A stretch of 64,000 nucleotides of DNA, taken from positions 311,068 through 375,067 of the forward strand of contig JAUJOQ010000001.1 of NCBI GenBank assembly GCA_030447725.1, in the 5' to 3' direction. Positions 24,356-36,504 of the stretch are shown piece by piece (within the stretch, counting starts at the first letter, position 1; each line of letters begins with the position of its first letter). A program made the position numbers and the translations under genes. This DNA is from Thermoleophilaceae bacterium. GTDB lineage: Bacteria; Actinomycetota; Thermoleophilia; Solirubrobacterales; Thermoleophilaceae. The notes beneath the pieces were generated by a model. That model ran no database searches and was not told where the DNA came from. It saw nothing but the letters and a program-made list of their open reading frames with translations.

Positions 24356-24384
24356 AGGGGGGCCGTGGCCCCCTTTGCAATCCC
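24350..24384. repeat. GC-rich palindromic repeat, family 3 copy D
   Basis: Reads GGTCAAAGGGGGGCC, GT, GGCCCCCTTTGCAATCCC on the plus strand. It occupies nearly the whole gap between jag and rsmG and reaches the rsmG TTG start. Arms GGGGGCC/GGCCCCC form a hairpin. Same family as 1256, 12042 and 12941. Confidence 0.6.
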
Positions 24385-24389
24385 CACGG

Positions 24390-25094
24390 TCAGGACGTCG
24401 TGGGGCGCACCGGAGTGACGACCAGGCGCCGGTCGGGCTCGTCTCCCTCGCTGTGGGTCTCTACATCCGTGCGGTCGCGCAGGTACACGTGAACGACCTT
24501 GCGCTCCAGCGGCCGCATCGGCTCGAGGTCAACCGGCCGGCCGAAGCGAAGCGCGTCGGCTACGGCGCGATCCGCAGCGCGGTGGAGTGCGGTCTCGCGT
24601 CGCTCGCGGTAGCCGGCGGCATCCACGACGACCCGCTTGCGCTCCGCGTCCCCTCTCAGCGCCGCGCGCATCGCCACATGCTGGAGCGCGTCGATGGTCG
24701 CGCCGTGCTTGCCGATCAGCAGCCCGAGATCATCGCCGTTGACCGTTGCGCGCAGCTCCTCTGCCGTCTCCTCGACATCGACCGTCGCCTCCAGTCCAAG
24801 CTCCTGCACCACCCGCCTGACCACGCCCCGTAGACGTTCGGCCGGCTCGGGCGGCAGCTCCGCCGCGGCGGCTTCCTGCCACGCCTCGACGTCTACCTCT
24901 CCGCGGACGCGCGAGGGGCCGTCCCCAGCCGGTCCGACAACCTCGAACCGCACACATTCGGCGGTGATCCCGGGGAAACGCGGCTCGAGCTCTTTCATCG
25001 CCGACCACTTGGCCTCGCCAAGAGTCTCGCCCTCGGTCTCGATGGTGAGATCGTCCGGGCGCGCGCCCGCTTCGCTGTCCGGCGCCGTTGGCAT
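24390..25094 (-). CDS. jag: RNA-binding protein KhpB/Jag
   Basis: The 234-residue protein has a Jag-N domain (IETEGETLGEAKWSAMKEL), a KH-like domain with LGLLIGKHGATIDALQHV (GxxG loop GKHG), and an R3H domain ending RPLERKVVHVYLRD. It is an RNA-binding partner of KhpA that influences cell elongation in Gram-positive bacteria. Position between yidC and rsmG is the conserved arrangement. The GxxG and R3H arginine/histidine residues are intact. Confidence 0.93.
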   Translation of the reverse strand: MPTAPDSEAGARPDDLTIETEGETLGEAKWSAMKELEPRFPGITAECVRFEVVGPAGDGPSRVRGEVDVEAWQEAAAAELPPEPAERLRGVVRRVVQELGLEATVDVEETAEELRATVNGDDLGLLIGKHGATIDALQHVAMRAALRGDAERKRVVVDAAGYRERRETALHRAADRAVADALRFGRPVDLEPMRPLERKVVHVYLRDRTDVETHSEGDEPDRRLVVTPVRPTTS

Positions 25095-25115
25095 CAGCTC
25101 TCCTCTAGGAGAAGG

Positions 25116-25964
25116 CTATCGCCGGCGCCCCGAGCGCTTCTTCTTCTTGCGCGGGGAGCTTGGGGGCGGCTTCGACGCCCCCCCGCCGTTGCCGCCGCTT
25201 GCCACGACGGCCCTGGCACTGGCCCGGGCCGGCTGACCCCTGCCGGGCTTAGCGCTGTTCTTCGCGTCCGTGGCGGTGTCCGCCTCGACCTCGCCCAGTA
25301 CCGCCGGGCGGGGGTACAGCTTGCGCACCACGAGCTGCTGGCCGATCGTCCACACGTTCGTGGTGATCCAGTAGACGATCAGGCCGGCCTCGAAGTTGAT
25401 GATGAAGATGACGAAGACGAACGGCAGCGCGAGCATGATCCGCTGCTGGGTCTTGTCGCCGCCGACCATCGTTATCAGGCTGGCGATCAGCTGGGTGCCC
25501 ACATACAGCACGATCATCAGCGCCAGGATCAGCGGCTCGTCGGTGAGCGGCGCGGCGAGGTCCGGAATGAAGAGAAAGCTCTCCGCACCCTCGATGTCCG
25601 CCTTGAACTCGTCGCTGCGCAGCAGATAGAACAGCGCGATGAAGAACGGGATCTGAAGCAGCAGCGGAAGGCAGGAGCCCAGGGGGTTGACCTTGTTCTC
25701 CTGGTAGAACTTCATCATCTCCTGGTTCATCCGCTGGCGGTCTTCCTTGAACCGCTCCTGGATCTTCTTCATCTCCGGCTGGAGCACCTGGAGCTTCTGC
25801 ATCGACTTCACCGACTTGAAGGTCAGCGGCAGGATCAGCAGGCGGATCGTGAAGGTCAGGAGGATGATCGCCGCGCCCCAGCTGCCGACGATGCCCTGCC
25901 AGAACTTGAGGATGGCCTCGCTGCCATCGATGAGTGGCTGGAGGACGTTGGCGATTTCGAGCAT
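25116..25964 (-). CDS. yidC: Membrane protein insertase YidC
   Basis: The 282-residue YidC/Oxa1 insertase lacks the large periplasmic domain of Gram-negative forms. Helices are seen at WGAAIILLTFTIRLLILPLTF (with the hydrophilic-groove arginine, ITIR-type), LPLLLQIPFFIALFYLL, LILALMIVLYVGTQL and GLIVYWITTNVWTI. A basic, Gly/Ser/Lys-rich cytoplasmic tail can contact the ribosome. ATG 25964 has AGGTGA about 6 nt upstream. A GTG at 25973 overlapping the yidD stop is an alternative three codons earlier. Confidence 0.93.
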   Translation of the reverse strand: MLEIANVLQPLIDGSEAILKFWQGIVGSWGAAIILLTFTIRLLILPLTFKSVKSMQKLQVLQPEMKKIQERFKEDRQRMNQEMMKFYQENKVNPLGSCLPLLLQIPFFIALFYLLRSDEFKADIEGAESFLFIPDLAAPLTDEPLILALMIVLYVGTQLIASLITMVGGDKTQQRIMLALPFVFVIFIINFEAGLIVYWITTNVWTIGQQLVVRKLYPRPAVLGEVEADTATDAKNSAKPGRGQPARASARAVVASGGNGGGASKPPPSSPRKKKKRSGRRR

Positions 25965-25969
25965 GGTGT

Positions 25970-26215
25970 TCACCTGCGCACGCGAAACAGAGCCTGGTCT
26001 GCGACGGGGTCGACGCCCCCGTGACTCCAGGGGTTGCAGCGCAGCACGCGCCAGGCAGCAAGGACCAGTCCCCTCAGTATGCCGTACTGCCGAATCGCCG
26101 TGACCGCGTAGTGCGAGCAGCTCGGATAGTACTTGCACCGCTGGGGCAGCGCGGGGGAAATCGCTCGCTGGTAGAAGCGCAGCGGGGCGACGGCGATCGA
26201 GCGCAGGACGCTCAT
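25970..26215 (-). CDS. yidD: Membrane protein insertion efficiency factor YidD
   Basis: An 81-residue protein with the family core [20 protein letters not shown], the [11 protein letters not shown] segment and [16 protein letters not shown]. It helps YidC-dependent membrane insertion. ATG 26215 overlaps the rnpA stop by 4 nt, and the gene lies between rnpA and yidC as usual. Confidence 0.95.
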   Translation of the reverse strand: MSVLRSIAVAPLRFYQRAISPALPQRCKYYPSCSHYAVTAIRQYGILRGLVLAAWRVLRCNPWSHGGVDPVADQALFRVRR

Positions 26216-26610
26216 CGATCCCCCATCCCGGCCAGTCCCGCCCCGTGGAGCACTTCCTGCAGCGCCTCGGCCATGCCGGCCTCCCCCCGTTCCGTGACCA
26301 GCTCGCGCACGGCCGGACGCGCGACGATCACGAAGTCGTGGCCGTCCGGCAGGTCTGCGGCGGCGGCCCAGAAGGACTCCCTGAGCAGGCGTTTCACTTG
26401 GTTGCGGTCGACCGCGCCACCCACCTTGCGTCCCACCGAGACCCCCAGCTGCGGACCGTCACCCCCGCGCGACCGGGGGAAGGAGTACAGGACGAGGTAG
26501 CGGCTCGCGTGGGATCGCCCCTCGCGGTAGACGCGGTCGAACTCGCCGCTGCGCGACAGCCGCCGGCGTTTGCGACGCGCGCCATGGCGACCCTCGCCGG
26601 CGTGGCCCAT
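26212..26610 (-). CDS. rnpA: Ribonuclease P protein component
   Basis: The 132-residue basic protein assists the RNase P RNA in trimming tRNA 5' ends. The RNR signature is present as [19 protein letters not shown], with the N-terminal [14 protein letters not shown]. It follows rpmH after a 2-nt gap and overlaps yidD. Confidence 0.94.
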   Translation of the reverse strand: MGHAGEGRHGARRKRRRLSRSGEFDRVYREGRSHASRYLVLYSFPRSRGGDGPQLGVSVGRKVGGAVDRNQVKRLLRESFWAAAADLPDGHDFVIVARPAVRELVTERGEAGMAEALQEVLHGAGLAGMGDR

Positions 26611-26612
26611 GG

Positions 26613-26747
26613 CTATGGAGTGAGACTGTGCCGGCCCTTGGCGCGACGGCGCCGCAGCACGTGGCGCCCGGCGCGGGTGCTCATGCGTTTGCGAAAGCCG
26701 TGCGTACGGGCGCGCTTGCGCTTCTTGGGTTGGTAGGTGCGTTTCAT
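26613..26747 (-). CDS. rpmH: 50S ribosomal protein L34
   Basis: The 44-residue protein [18 protein letters not shown]... matches L34 through the [19 protein letters not shown] core. The ORF track starts ~100 codons too early; ATG 26747 is the family start. It is the first gene of the minus-strand run to parB and is divergent from dnaA. Confidence 0.97.
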   Translation of the reverse strand: MKRTYQPKKRKRARTHGFRKRMSTRAGRHVLRRRRAKGRHSLTP

Positions 26748-26761
26748 GTGAGGGCCGCCGG

Positions 26762-26767
26762 AGTATA
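26762..26767 (-). promoter_or_regulatory. -10-like element upstream of rpmH
   Basis: On the minus strand TATACT ends 14 nt before the rpmH start. It is a good -10 match, but no well-spaced -35 box is seen. The remaining ~270 nt up to dnaA (26768-27037) hold a CCCCCGC/GGGGGCG inverted pair near 26850 and a TAGACT box at 26943 that may serve dnaA. No DnaA boxes were recognised there. Confidence 0.4.
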
Positions 26768-27037
26768 GGGAACGACCTCCAGCCCTCGGCGTGAACGGCG
26801 AGCCAATCGCGGAGCCCTCCTGCGGGGTCGCGGATCGAGGGAATTGCCCCCGCTTCTCTGGGGGCGACACCTCTTTTTCCGCGATTTGCGCAAAGGCCAA
26901 GCCGTGTCCGGGCGGCTCGCCCGACGTCTCGCCAGACGGCTGTAGACTCGCCCGTCCGAGGCGGCGGGCCGATGCCGGCCAGCGCCTCTCTCGTCCACTC
27001 GTCAGTTCGATCACGCCTTGGGGGGTCGCGTCTGCCC

Positions 27038-28369
27038 GTGCGCGAACAGCTCGACTCAATCTGGGAACACGTCCGTGACGAGCTTCGTCAAGACGTGCCT
27101 GACTTCAAGTTCCACCTCTGGCTCGAGCCGCTCGAACTCGCCGGGGTGAGCGGACCAACGCTCTACGTCAGGGCGCCGGAGCACATCCGCACCTGGGTGC
27201 GCGACCGATACCTGCCCCTCCTCTCGGCCGCGGCGGCGCGGGGCTTTCGCTCCGACGCCCTCGTCGAGGTAGTCGACGGAGCGTGGACACAGGATCCCGG
27301 TCAGCGCGACGCCCGGTTCGCGTCTCCACTCGGTCCCCGCGAGCTTGGCTTGCGGCCGAAGTACACCTTCGAGCAGTTCGTGATCGGGCGAGGCAACCGG
27401 TTAGCGCACGCCGCCGCCCTCGCGGTAGCCGAACAGCCGGGCCAGACCTACAACCCGCTTTTCATCCACGGTCGCCCCGGGCTTGGCAAGACGCATCTCC
27501 TCCACGCCATCGGCAACTACGTAGCGCGGTTCGGCTCCGGGCTCACGGTCAGATACGCCACCGTCGAGGAGTTCACGACGGAGTTCGTTCAGGCGGTGCG
27601 GGCAAAGGACACGGCGACCTTCAAGCGCAACTTCCGCGGCGTCGATGTCCTGCTCCTCGACGACGTGCAGTTCCTGGCCGACAAGACTCGCACCGAAGAA
27701 GAGCTGTTCCATACTTTCAACGTGCTCCATGATTCCGGTCGCCAGTTGGTAATGACCTCTGATCGAAGCCCCGACGAGCTCGGCGGAATAGAGGACCGCC
27801 TCGGGGAGCGCTTCGCCTCCGGTCTGGTCGTCGGCCTCGACTCCCTTGATCTACCGGTGCGACGGGCCATCCTCCGCAAGCGGGCCCGCCTCGACTCGGT
27901 AACAGCGGCACCGGAGCTTGTAGACGAGATAGCCGCGTGCGTAACCACCAGCGTCAGGGCCCTCGAGGCGGCCCTGATCCAGGTCGTAGCCCACGCCTCT
28001 CTGCGCAACGAGCCGCCCTCGCCGGAGTTGGCACGCCGGCTGCTCAAGCGCCTCGCGCCGGAAACGGCCCAGACGCCGTGTACGGTGGCGGCGATCGTCG
28101 ACGCCACCGCTGCGCAGTTCGGCGTCGGCGCGGAGTCCGTGCTCGCTCGCGATCGCCGGCCGACGGTAACCCGCGCGCGCAAGGTGGCGATGTACCTGGC
28201 GCGCGAGCTGACGGGCCAGAGCTTCCCGGAGATCGGCCGCGGCTTCGGTGATCGCGATCACAGCACCGTCTTGCATGCGGTGCGTAGCGTCTCGACCCAG
28301 GTCACCCGCGATCCAGAGCTGGCCACGGCTGTGGACAAGCTGCGCAAACGGCTGTCCGCAACTACGTGA
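27038..28369 (+). CDS. dnaA: Chromosomal replication initiator DnaA
   Basis: The 443-residue AAA+ initiator binds and melts oriC. Domain I is at about 1-80, a short linker follows, and the AAA+ domain begins [20 protein letters not shown]. Walker A is GRPGLGKTH (canonical GGVGLGKTH, so the second and third residues differ), and Walker B is [13 protein letters not shown]. The C-terminal DNA-binding signature is [15 protein letters not shown] 27038 gives the usual opening ([12 protein letters not shown]); the ORF track's 22 earlier codons do not resemble DnaA. Confidence 0.96.
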   Translation: MREQLDSIWEHVRDELRQDVPDFKFHLWLEPLELAGVSGPTLYVRAPEHIRTWVRDRYLPLLSAAAARGFRSDALVEVVDGAWTQDPGQRDARFASPLGPRELGLRPKYTFEQFVIGRGNRLAHAAALAVAEQPGQTYNPLFIHGRPGLGKTHLLHAIGNYVARFGSGLTVRYATVEEFTTEFVQAVRAKDTATFKRNFRGVDVLLLDDVQFLADKTRTEEELFHTFNVLHDSGRQLVMTSDRSPDELGGIEDRLGERFASGLVVGLDSLDLPVRRAILRKRARLDSVTAAPELVDEIAACVTTSVRALEAALIQVVAHASLRNEPPSPELARRLLKRLAPETAQTPCTVAAIVDATAAQFGVGAESVLARDRRPTVTRARKVAMYLARELTGQSFPEIGRGFGDRDHSTVLHAVRSVSTQVTRDPELATAVDKLRKRLSATT

Positions 28370-28506
28370 CCTCCGCTGCGACTGCAAGAATCACCGGAGA
28401 TGCCCGGCGCGGTTGTGTCTATCTCAGCCGCTCTAGACAGCCGGTTGGCGACGCTCCTCACCTATCAACACCCCCTACTTCCCCTGACAAGACTGGATAG
28501 ATCTCG
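28370..28506. other. dnaA-dnaN intergenic region, candidate oriC part
   Basis: This is the usual actinobacterial oriC position, but only 137 nt long. No TTATCCACA box was found. Degenerate boxes CTATCAACA (28462), CTATCTCAG (28419) and, on the other strand, CTATCCAGT (28492-28500) share the CTATC core. The last 50 nt are less GC-rich than their surroundings. Confidence 0.4.
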
Positions 28507-29616
28507 TTGAAGTTCACCGTTTCCCGTGAAACGTTCTTGGCTCAACTATCGGTTGTAGCTCGGGGCGCGTCGACGCGGAGCGCGATCCAAACCCTCGCCG
28601 GTGTGTTGATTCGCCTCGAAGAGGACCGCGCCGAGCTACACGCGACCGACACCGATCTCGGCATCCGCGCCTCACTCGATGCGCAGATCGAGGTCGCGGG
28701 CTCCGTTGTCGTTCCCGGCCGACTGCTCCTCGACGTGGCGCGGTCGCTGCCGCAGGACTCCGTGTCCGTGGAGTACCGGGCATCGAAGCAGGACGTCGAG
28801 GTGATCTCCGGGCCTGCGAGCTTCCACCTGCGCACATTGCCGCTCGAGGACTTCCCCAAGCTTCCACAGCCCCATCCCGCCGCAGCGCTGTCGGTTCCCG
28901 CAGCCGCCTTCGTCGAGACCGTCGGACGGGTGGCACGCTCTGCGTCGCGCGACGAGACTCGTCCCCATCTCACGGGAGTGCTCGTCACCGGCGAGGACGA
29001 TCTCCTCCGGATGGTGGCCACCGACTCCTACCGTCTTTCAGTCAAGGAGACCAAGCTCGAGCAAACGCTGGCCGGCAAGCTCGAGGCCAACGTCCCCGCG
29101 CGAACGCTGCAGGAACTGAGCCGAATCGCCGCCGCCAACGGCGCGGAGACCATCGACGTCACCGCGCTCGAGAACCAGGTCGTGTTCAGCGTCGGCAACG
29201 TCGTCCTGTCATCGCGGCTGGTGGATGGTCGATTCCCCAACTATCAGCAGCTCCTGCCGGAGTCCTACGAGCATGAGCTGAGGGTCGAGCGCAGCGAGCT
29301 GCTCGACGTGGTCCGGCGCATCAGCCTGTTGGCCCAGAAGAACGCCCCGCTGAGGCTGGCCTTCACCGAGGGAGCGCTCGAGATCTCCGCACAGACGCCC
29401 GACGTGGGCGAGGCCCGTGAGTCCCTTCCGGTTTCGTTTAAAGGCGAACCACTGGAGATCGGGTTCAACCCGGAGTTCTTCCGCGACGGGCTGGAGAGCG
29501 CGGAGACCGACGAGCTCGTGCTCAAGTTGATCTCTCCGCTGCGGCCGGGCCTGATCCAGTCCGGCGACGATGGCGGCTTCATCTACCTCGTGATGCCGAT
29601 CCGGCTGAACGTCTGA
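28507..29616 (+). CDS. dnaN: DNA polymerase III sliding clamp (beta subunit)
   Basis: The 369-residue clamp has three repeated domains; recognisable segments include VPGRLLLDVARSLP, DSYRLSVKETKL, SRLVDGRFPNYQQLLP and the C-terminal YLVMPIRLNV. The start is TTG at 28507, and codons 4-9 (TVSRET) contain a parS-like site. It lies between dnaA and recF in the standard order. Confidence 0.96.
   Translation: MKFTVSRETFLAQLSVVARGASTRSAIQTLAGVLIRLEEDRAELHATDTDLGIRASLDAQIEVAGSVVVPGRLLLDVARSLPQDSVSVEYRASKQDVEVISGPASFHLRTLPLEDFPKLPQPHPAAALSVPAAAFVETVGRVARSASRDETRPHLTGVLVTGEDDLLRMVATDSYRLSVKETKLEQTLAGKLEANVPARTLQELSRIAAANGAETIDVTALENQVVFSVGNVVLSSRLVDGRFPNYQQLLPESYEHELRVERSELLDVVRRISLLAQKNAPLRLAFTEGALEISAQTPDVGEARESLPVSFKGEPLEIGFNPEFFRDGLESAETDELVLKLISPLRPGLIQSGDDGGFIYLVMPIRLNV
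28518..28533. promoter_or_regulatory. parS: parS-like site in dnaN
   Basis: CGTTTCCCGTGAAACG matches the parS palindrome with one core mismatch. It lies in the first codons of dnaN, in the same reading frame relative to the site as the copy in rsmG. Confidence 0.82.
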
Positions 29617-29628
29617 AAGAGGGAGCCC

Positions 29629-30741
29629 GTGCAGGTCACGGCCCTCCACCTGCGCGACTTTCGCAACTATGCCCGCGCCGACGCCGAGCTCGACGAGCGG
29701 CTGACGGTCGTGGCCGGCCCCAATGGAGCGGGCAAGACGAACCTCCTCGAGGCGGTGTACTTCGCCTGCACGGGGCGTTCACCGCGTACGTCGACAGAGC
29801 GCGAGCTTCCGCGCCACGGGGTCGGCGTGGCTCGGGTAACGCTCGCCACACGGGGCGCAGACGATGTCGAGCACCTGATCGAAGCCGGCTTCACCCCGGG
29901 CGAGGAGAAATCCCTGCGGGTGGACGGCGCTCCTGTGGACAGCCTGTTGGCAGTGGCCGAACGCCCGCTCGTGAGCGTCTTCCTGCCCGATCGCCTCGAA
30001 CTCGTCAAGGGTGCTCCAAGCGGACGTCGGGCCCACCTCGACAGCCTCGTCGCCGCCGTGTGGCCGGCCCGCGCCGGTACGCGTGCCGCGTACTCACGGG
30101 CGCTGGCGCAGCGCAATGCGCTCCTGGGCCGGGTAAAGGCCGGAGTGTCATCGCTGGGCTCGCTCTTCACCTGGGATGCCGAGCTGGCTCGGCACGGGGC
30201 ACAGCTGATGGCCGACCGATCGAGCGTGCTCACCCTCCTAGCGCCCTTCTTCGAGGCGCGCGGCGCCGACCTCGGCCTTCCCGGCGACCCGAGCCTGGAG
30301 TACCGCCCGCGCTGCGCCTCCTCGACCGCGGAAGGACTGAGGGCCGAGCTCGGCGAGCGCCATGAGGCCGACCTCGAGCGCGGCTTCACCGCTCACGGCC
30401 CACATCGCGACGACGTACGCCTGATCCACGCTGGGCGCTCTCTGCGCAGCTACGGCTCGCAGGGCCAGCAACGCGTCGGATTGCTGGCCCTGCTGTTCGC
30501 GGAGCGCGATCTGCTGCGAGCCGAGCGGGGACGTCTGCCGCTGATGCTCTTGGACGACGTGATGTCGGAGCTGGACTCCCTCCGCCGGGAGCTGCTGGCC
30601 GACCTGCTGCGCTCGGAGGGCCAGAGCCTGGTGACGACCACCGACCTCGACCACGTCCCAGGTGGTCGCGACCCGGGAACGACGGTGATCGAAGTGAGCG
30701 ACGGGACGCTGTCGCCCGCCGCCTGGCGAGCGGTCGCATGA
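29629..30741 (+). CDS. recF: DNA replication and repair protein RecF
   Basis: The 370-residue SMC-like ATPase loads RecA at gaps with RecO and RecR. It has LRDFRNYARADAEL, Walker A GPNGAGKTN, the signature SYGSQGQQR and Walker B LMLLDDVMSELD. GTG 29629 follows the dnaN stop by 12 nt with GAGGGAGCC as a possible ribosome binding site. Its stop overlaps the DUF721 start. Confidence 0.95.
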   Translation: MQVTALHLRDFRNYARADAELDERLTVVAGPNGAGKTNLLEAVYFACTGRSPRTSTERELPRHGVGVARVTLATRGADDVEHLIEAGFTPGEEKSLRVDGAPVDSLLAVAERPLVSVFLPDRLELVKGAPSGRRAHLDSLVAAVWPARAGTRAAYSRALAQRNALLGRVKAGVSSLGSLFTWDAELARHGAQLMADRSSVLTLLAPFFEARGADLGLPGDPSLEYRPRCASSTAEGLRAELGERHEADLERGFTAHGPHRDDVRLIHAGRSLRSYGSQGQQRVGLLALLFAERDLLRAERGRLPLMLLDDVMSELDSLRRELLADLLRSEGQSLVTTTDLDHVPGGRDPGTTVIEVSDGTLSPAAWRAVA

Positions 30742-31046
30742 GGCGAGCCGGCCCACGCTTGCTCGGCGAGGCCCTCGGCGAAGCCGTGGCCCGCGCCGCG
30801 CCGGCGACCGCGCTCGCCCGTATCCAGGCACGGTGGCCCGAGCTCGCGGGCGAGGCGATCTGCGCCGAGGCGACGCCCGTGGCCGAGCGCGGCGGCACCC
30901 TGACGATCGAGTGCCGCTCGGCGGTCTGGGCGGCTGAGCTGGAGCTCCTCGGACCGGACCTTCTCCGGCGCCTGAACGAGGCGCTCGGACCGGTGGGGCA
31001 CCCGCCGCTCACCCGTCTCCGGGTACAGGCCACGGGCGGCCGCTGA
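30738..31046 (+). CDS. DUF721/DciA-like protein
   Basis: The 102-residue protein has the DUF721 pattern: an N-terminal basic segment, a WPELAGEAICAEATPV core, then LTIECRSAVWAAELELL. In many bacteria lacking DnaC/DnaI this family (DciA) loads the replicative helicase. ATG 30738 overlaps the recF stop (ATGA). The recF-DUF721-gyrB order is conserved in Actinobacteria. Confidence 0.88.
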   Translation: MRRAGPRLLGEALGEAVARAAPATALARIQARWPELAGEAICAEATPVAERGGTLTIECRSAVWAAELELLGPDLLRRLNEALGPVGHPPLTRLRVQATGGR

Positions 31047-31180
31047 CGCGGATCCGTAACAGGGGGAAACAAGACGTTGCACACCGCGCCCGTTTACGCC
31101 TATTTGCGGGGCTTTTGGTGCACGTCGAGGCGTTCGCGGCACCCCGGCTCTGCTATCATCCCTCGCCGTTGTTCTGAGCG

Positions 31181-33679
<2,499 letters not shown>

Positions 33680-33680
<1 letters not shown>

Positions 33681-36310
33681 TGGCCGGCGCCGAGATCCTC
33701 TCCGGAGGCCACATAGAGCCCCGCGGCCTCGAGGAGGAGATGCGCTCCTCCTACCTGGACTACGCCATGAGCGTGATCGTCGGGCGAGCGCTGCCCGACG
33801 TGCGCGACGGGCTCAAGCCCGTGCATCGGCGCGTGCTGTACGCGATGCACGAGAGCGGCCTCGGACCGACACGCCCGTACAAGAAGTCCGCCGCAACCGT
33901 CGGTGAGGTGATGTCGAAGTTCCACCCGCACGGCGACTCGGCGATCTACGACACGCTCGTGCGCCTGGCGCAGGACTTCGCGATGCGCGAGCCGCTCGTC
34001 GACGGGCAGGGCAACTTCGGCTCGATCGACAACGACTCCGCTGCCGCCATGCGCTACACGGAGGCCCGCCTTGCGCGGCTGGCCACGGAGATGCTCCGTG
34101 ACATCGACGCGGACACCGTCGACTTCAGCCCGACCTACGACGACGCTCGTCTCGAGCCGTCGGTGCTGCCGTCGCGGTTCCCCAACCTGCTGGTCAACGG
34201 CTCCGCCGGCATCGCCGTCGGAATGGCCACAAACATCCCACCGCACAACCTCCGCGAGGTGATCGACGGCGTGGTGGCCTACATCGACGATCCGACGATC
34301 GACGTGGCCGGGCTGATGAGGCACATCAAGGGCCCGGACTTCCCGACCGGCGGGGTGATCAAGGGCTGGCAGGGCATCAAGGACGCATATGACACCGGCC
34401 GCGGTCGCGTGGTGGTCCAGGGCCGCGCGCACACGGAGGACATCGGACGCGGCAAGGAGGCGATCATCGTCACCGAGCTGCCCTACCAGGTGTCCAAGGG
34501 CGACGGGCGCAACGACGGCTCGGGCTTGATCAAGAAGATCGCCGAGGCCGTGCAGAACGGGCGCATCCCGCAGATCTCCGACCTGCGCGACGAGTCGGGC
34601 AAGACCGGCATCAGGCTCGTGATCGAGCTCAAGCGCGACGCCATCCCGAAGGTCGTGCTCAACAACCTGTTCAAGTTCACGCCGCTGCAGAGCACGTTCG
34701 GCGTCAACACCGTCGCCCTTGTGGACGGCGTGCCGAAGGTCCTCTCGCTGCGCGAGCTGATCGGCGAGTACGTGCAGCACCAGCGCGAGGTGGTGGTGCG
34801 GCGCACGAAGCACGAGCTGGGCCAGCGCGAGGCCCGGCTGCACATCCTCGAGGGACTGTTGATCGCGATCGCCGACATCGACGCGGTGATAACGCTGATC
34901 CGCGGGTCCGCCGATCCGGACACCGCCCGCGACGGCCTGATGGAGCGCTTCGATCTCACCCGCATCCAGGCCCAGGCGATCCTGGACCTGCGCCTGCAGC
35001 GCCTCACCGCCCTCGAAGCGGACAAGCTGCGTGGCGAGCACGCCGAGGTGGTGGAGCGCATCCGCGAGCTGCGGGCAATTCTTGGCGACGAGCAGCGGGT
35101 GCGGGACATCATCAAGGAGGAGCTGCTCGAGATCCGCCATGCCTACGGCGACGAGCGGCGCACGGAGATCACCCACTCCGAGGGCGACATCGACATCGAG
35201 GACCTGATCGCCGACCAGCAGATGGTGATCGCCATCACGCGATCGGGCTACATCAAGTCGCTGCCGCTTGCCACCTACCGCACGCAGCGCCGCGGGGGCG
35301 TCGGGGTGTCGGGGATGAACATGAAGGACGACGACTACATCGAGCACCTCTTCGTCTGCTCGACGCACGACTACCTGCTGTTCTTCACCAACCGCGGCAA
35401 GGTCTATCGGCAGAAGGTCTACGAGCTGCCCGAGGCCTCGCGCACCGCGAAGGGGCGGGCATTGGTCAACGTGCTGCCCTTGCGCGACGGCGAGTTCGTG
35501 CGCGCCGTGCTCTCCACCCGTGACTTCACCGAGGGCAAGTACCTGGTCTTCGCCACGAAGGAGGGCCAGATCAAGAAGACCGACTTCGGTGCCTACAACA
35601 CGCCGATCAAGGCCGACGGCATCATCGCGATCAAGATCCGCGACAGCGACGAGCTGGTTGCCGTCCGCCGCACCGACGGAGAGGACGACATCATCATGGT
35701 CTCGAGGTCGGGGCAGGCCGCGAGGTTCAACGAGGACCAGGCGCGTCCGATGGGCCGCGACACCGCCGGCGTGCGCGGAATGAACGTCGGGCGCGGAGAC
35801 AACTGCGTGCTGGCGATGGACATCGCGCGCGACGACACCGAGCTGCTCGTGATCACCGAGAACGGCTATGGCAAGCGCACGCTCGTGTCCGAGTATCCGG
35901 TCAAGGGCCGCGGCGCCATGGGCGTCAAGACCATCCATCTGACCGAGAAGAAGGGCGGCGTGGCCGGTGCGCTGATCGTCCGCGAGCACCAGGACCTCGT
36001 GTTCATCTCTCAGACCGGAATGGTCCAGCGCACGAGCGTCAGAGGGATCTCGCTTCAGGGACGGCCGGCCCAGGGCGTGCGGCTGATGAACCTGCGCGAG
36101 GACGACCGGGTCAGTGCTGTGGCCCTGATCATGGAGGATGAGGCCGACACGTCAGCGGTGGTGCACGGTGACGCCGAGGGCGTGGAGCGCATCGATGAGC
36201 TGCCCCCCGAGCCGGTGGGGGAGTCTCCCGGCCCGGCGATCGGCGGCATCGACGTCGATCGATCAGAGGCCGAGTCCCCCGAGGAGGACGACCCCGACGC
36301 TCCCGCCTGA
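33680..36310 (+). CDS. gyrA: DNA gyrase subunit A
   Basis: The 876-residue breakage-reunion subunit has the catalytic tyrosine 126 in AMRYTEARL and an unmutated-looking quinolone pocket ([12 protein letters not shown], Ser87 and Asp91 equivalents of 83 and 87). The C-terminal beta-pinwheel is complete, but the GyrA box reads QRRGGVG where most gyrases have QRRGGKG. ATG 33680 overlaps the gyrB stop by 1 nt. A GyrA C-terminal acidic tail ends the protein. A ParC identity is unlikely given the context. Confidence 0.97.
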
Positions 36311-36325
36311 CCCGACCGACCCGCC

Positions 36326-36401
36326 GTTGGGGAGGAGCGCAGCCGGGACGTCTCGGGAGGAGCGCAGCCGGGACGTTGTCCCGGCGAGCACCGCACCGAC
36401 C
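36326..36401. repeat. Family 1 palindromic repeats, copies i (partial) and ii
   Basis: Copy ii (36354-36401) reads GGAGGAGCGCA, hairpin GCCGGGAC-GTT-GTCCCGGC, CGAGCACCGCACC. Copy i lacks the second arm. Both have the gyrA orientation. Same family as the array in hemB. Confidence 0.8.
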
Positions 36402-36449
36402 CTCTCATCTGTCAGAATGGCCTGACCAGGGAAAGGAGGTGGTCCTAAC

Positions 36450-36494
36450 TTGATAGACAGAACATTCGGGACTCTGGAGGTGTCCGGCCGCTAG
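36450..36494 (+). CDS. Putative 14-codon small ORF with near-perfect Shine-Dalgarno
   Basis: TTG start, peptide MIDRTFGTLEVSGR, TAG stop; too short for the ORF track. AAAGGAGGTGGTCC at 36432-36445 matches the complement of the 16S rRNA 3' end over 13 of 14 positions, with 9 nt from AGGAGGT to the TTG. The stop codon is in the loop of a 6-bp hairpin (GTCCGG/CCGGAC). No other gene is close downstream on this strand. It could be a leader peptide, a small protein, or a ribosome-binding RNA element with no coding role. Confidence 0.45.
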   Translation: MIDRTFGTLEVSGR

Positions 36495-36504
36495 ACCGGA
36501 CGTC

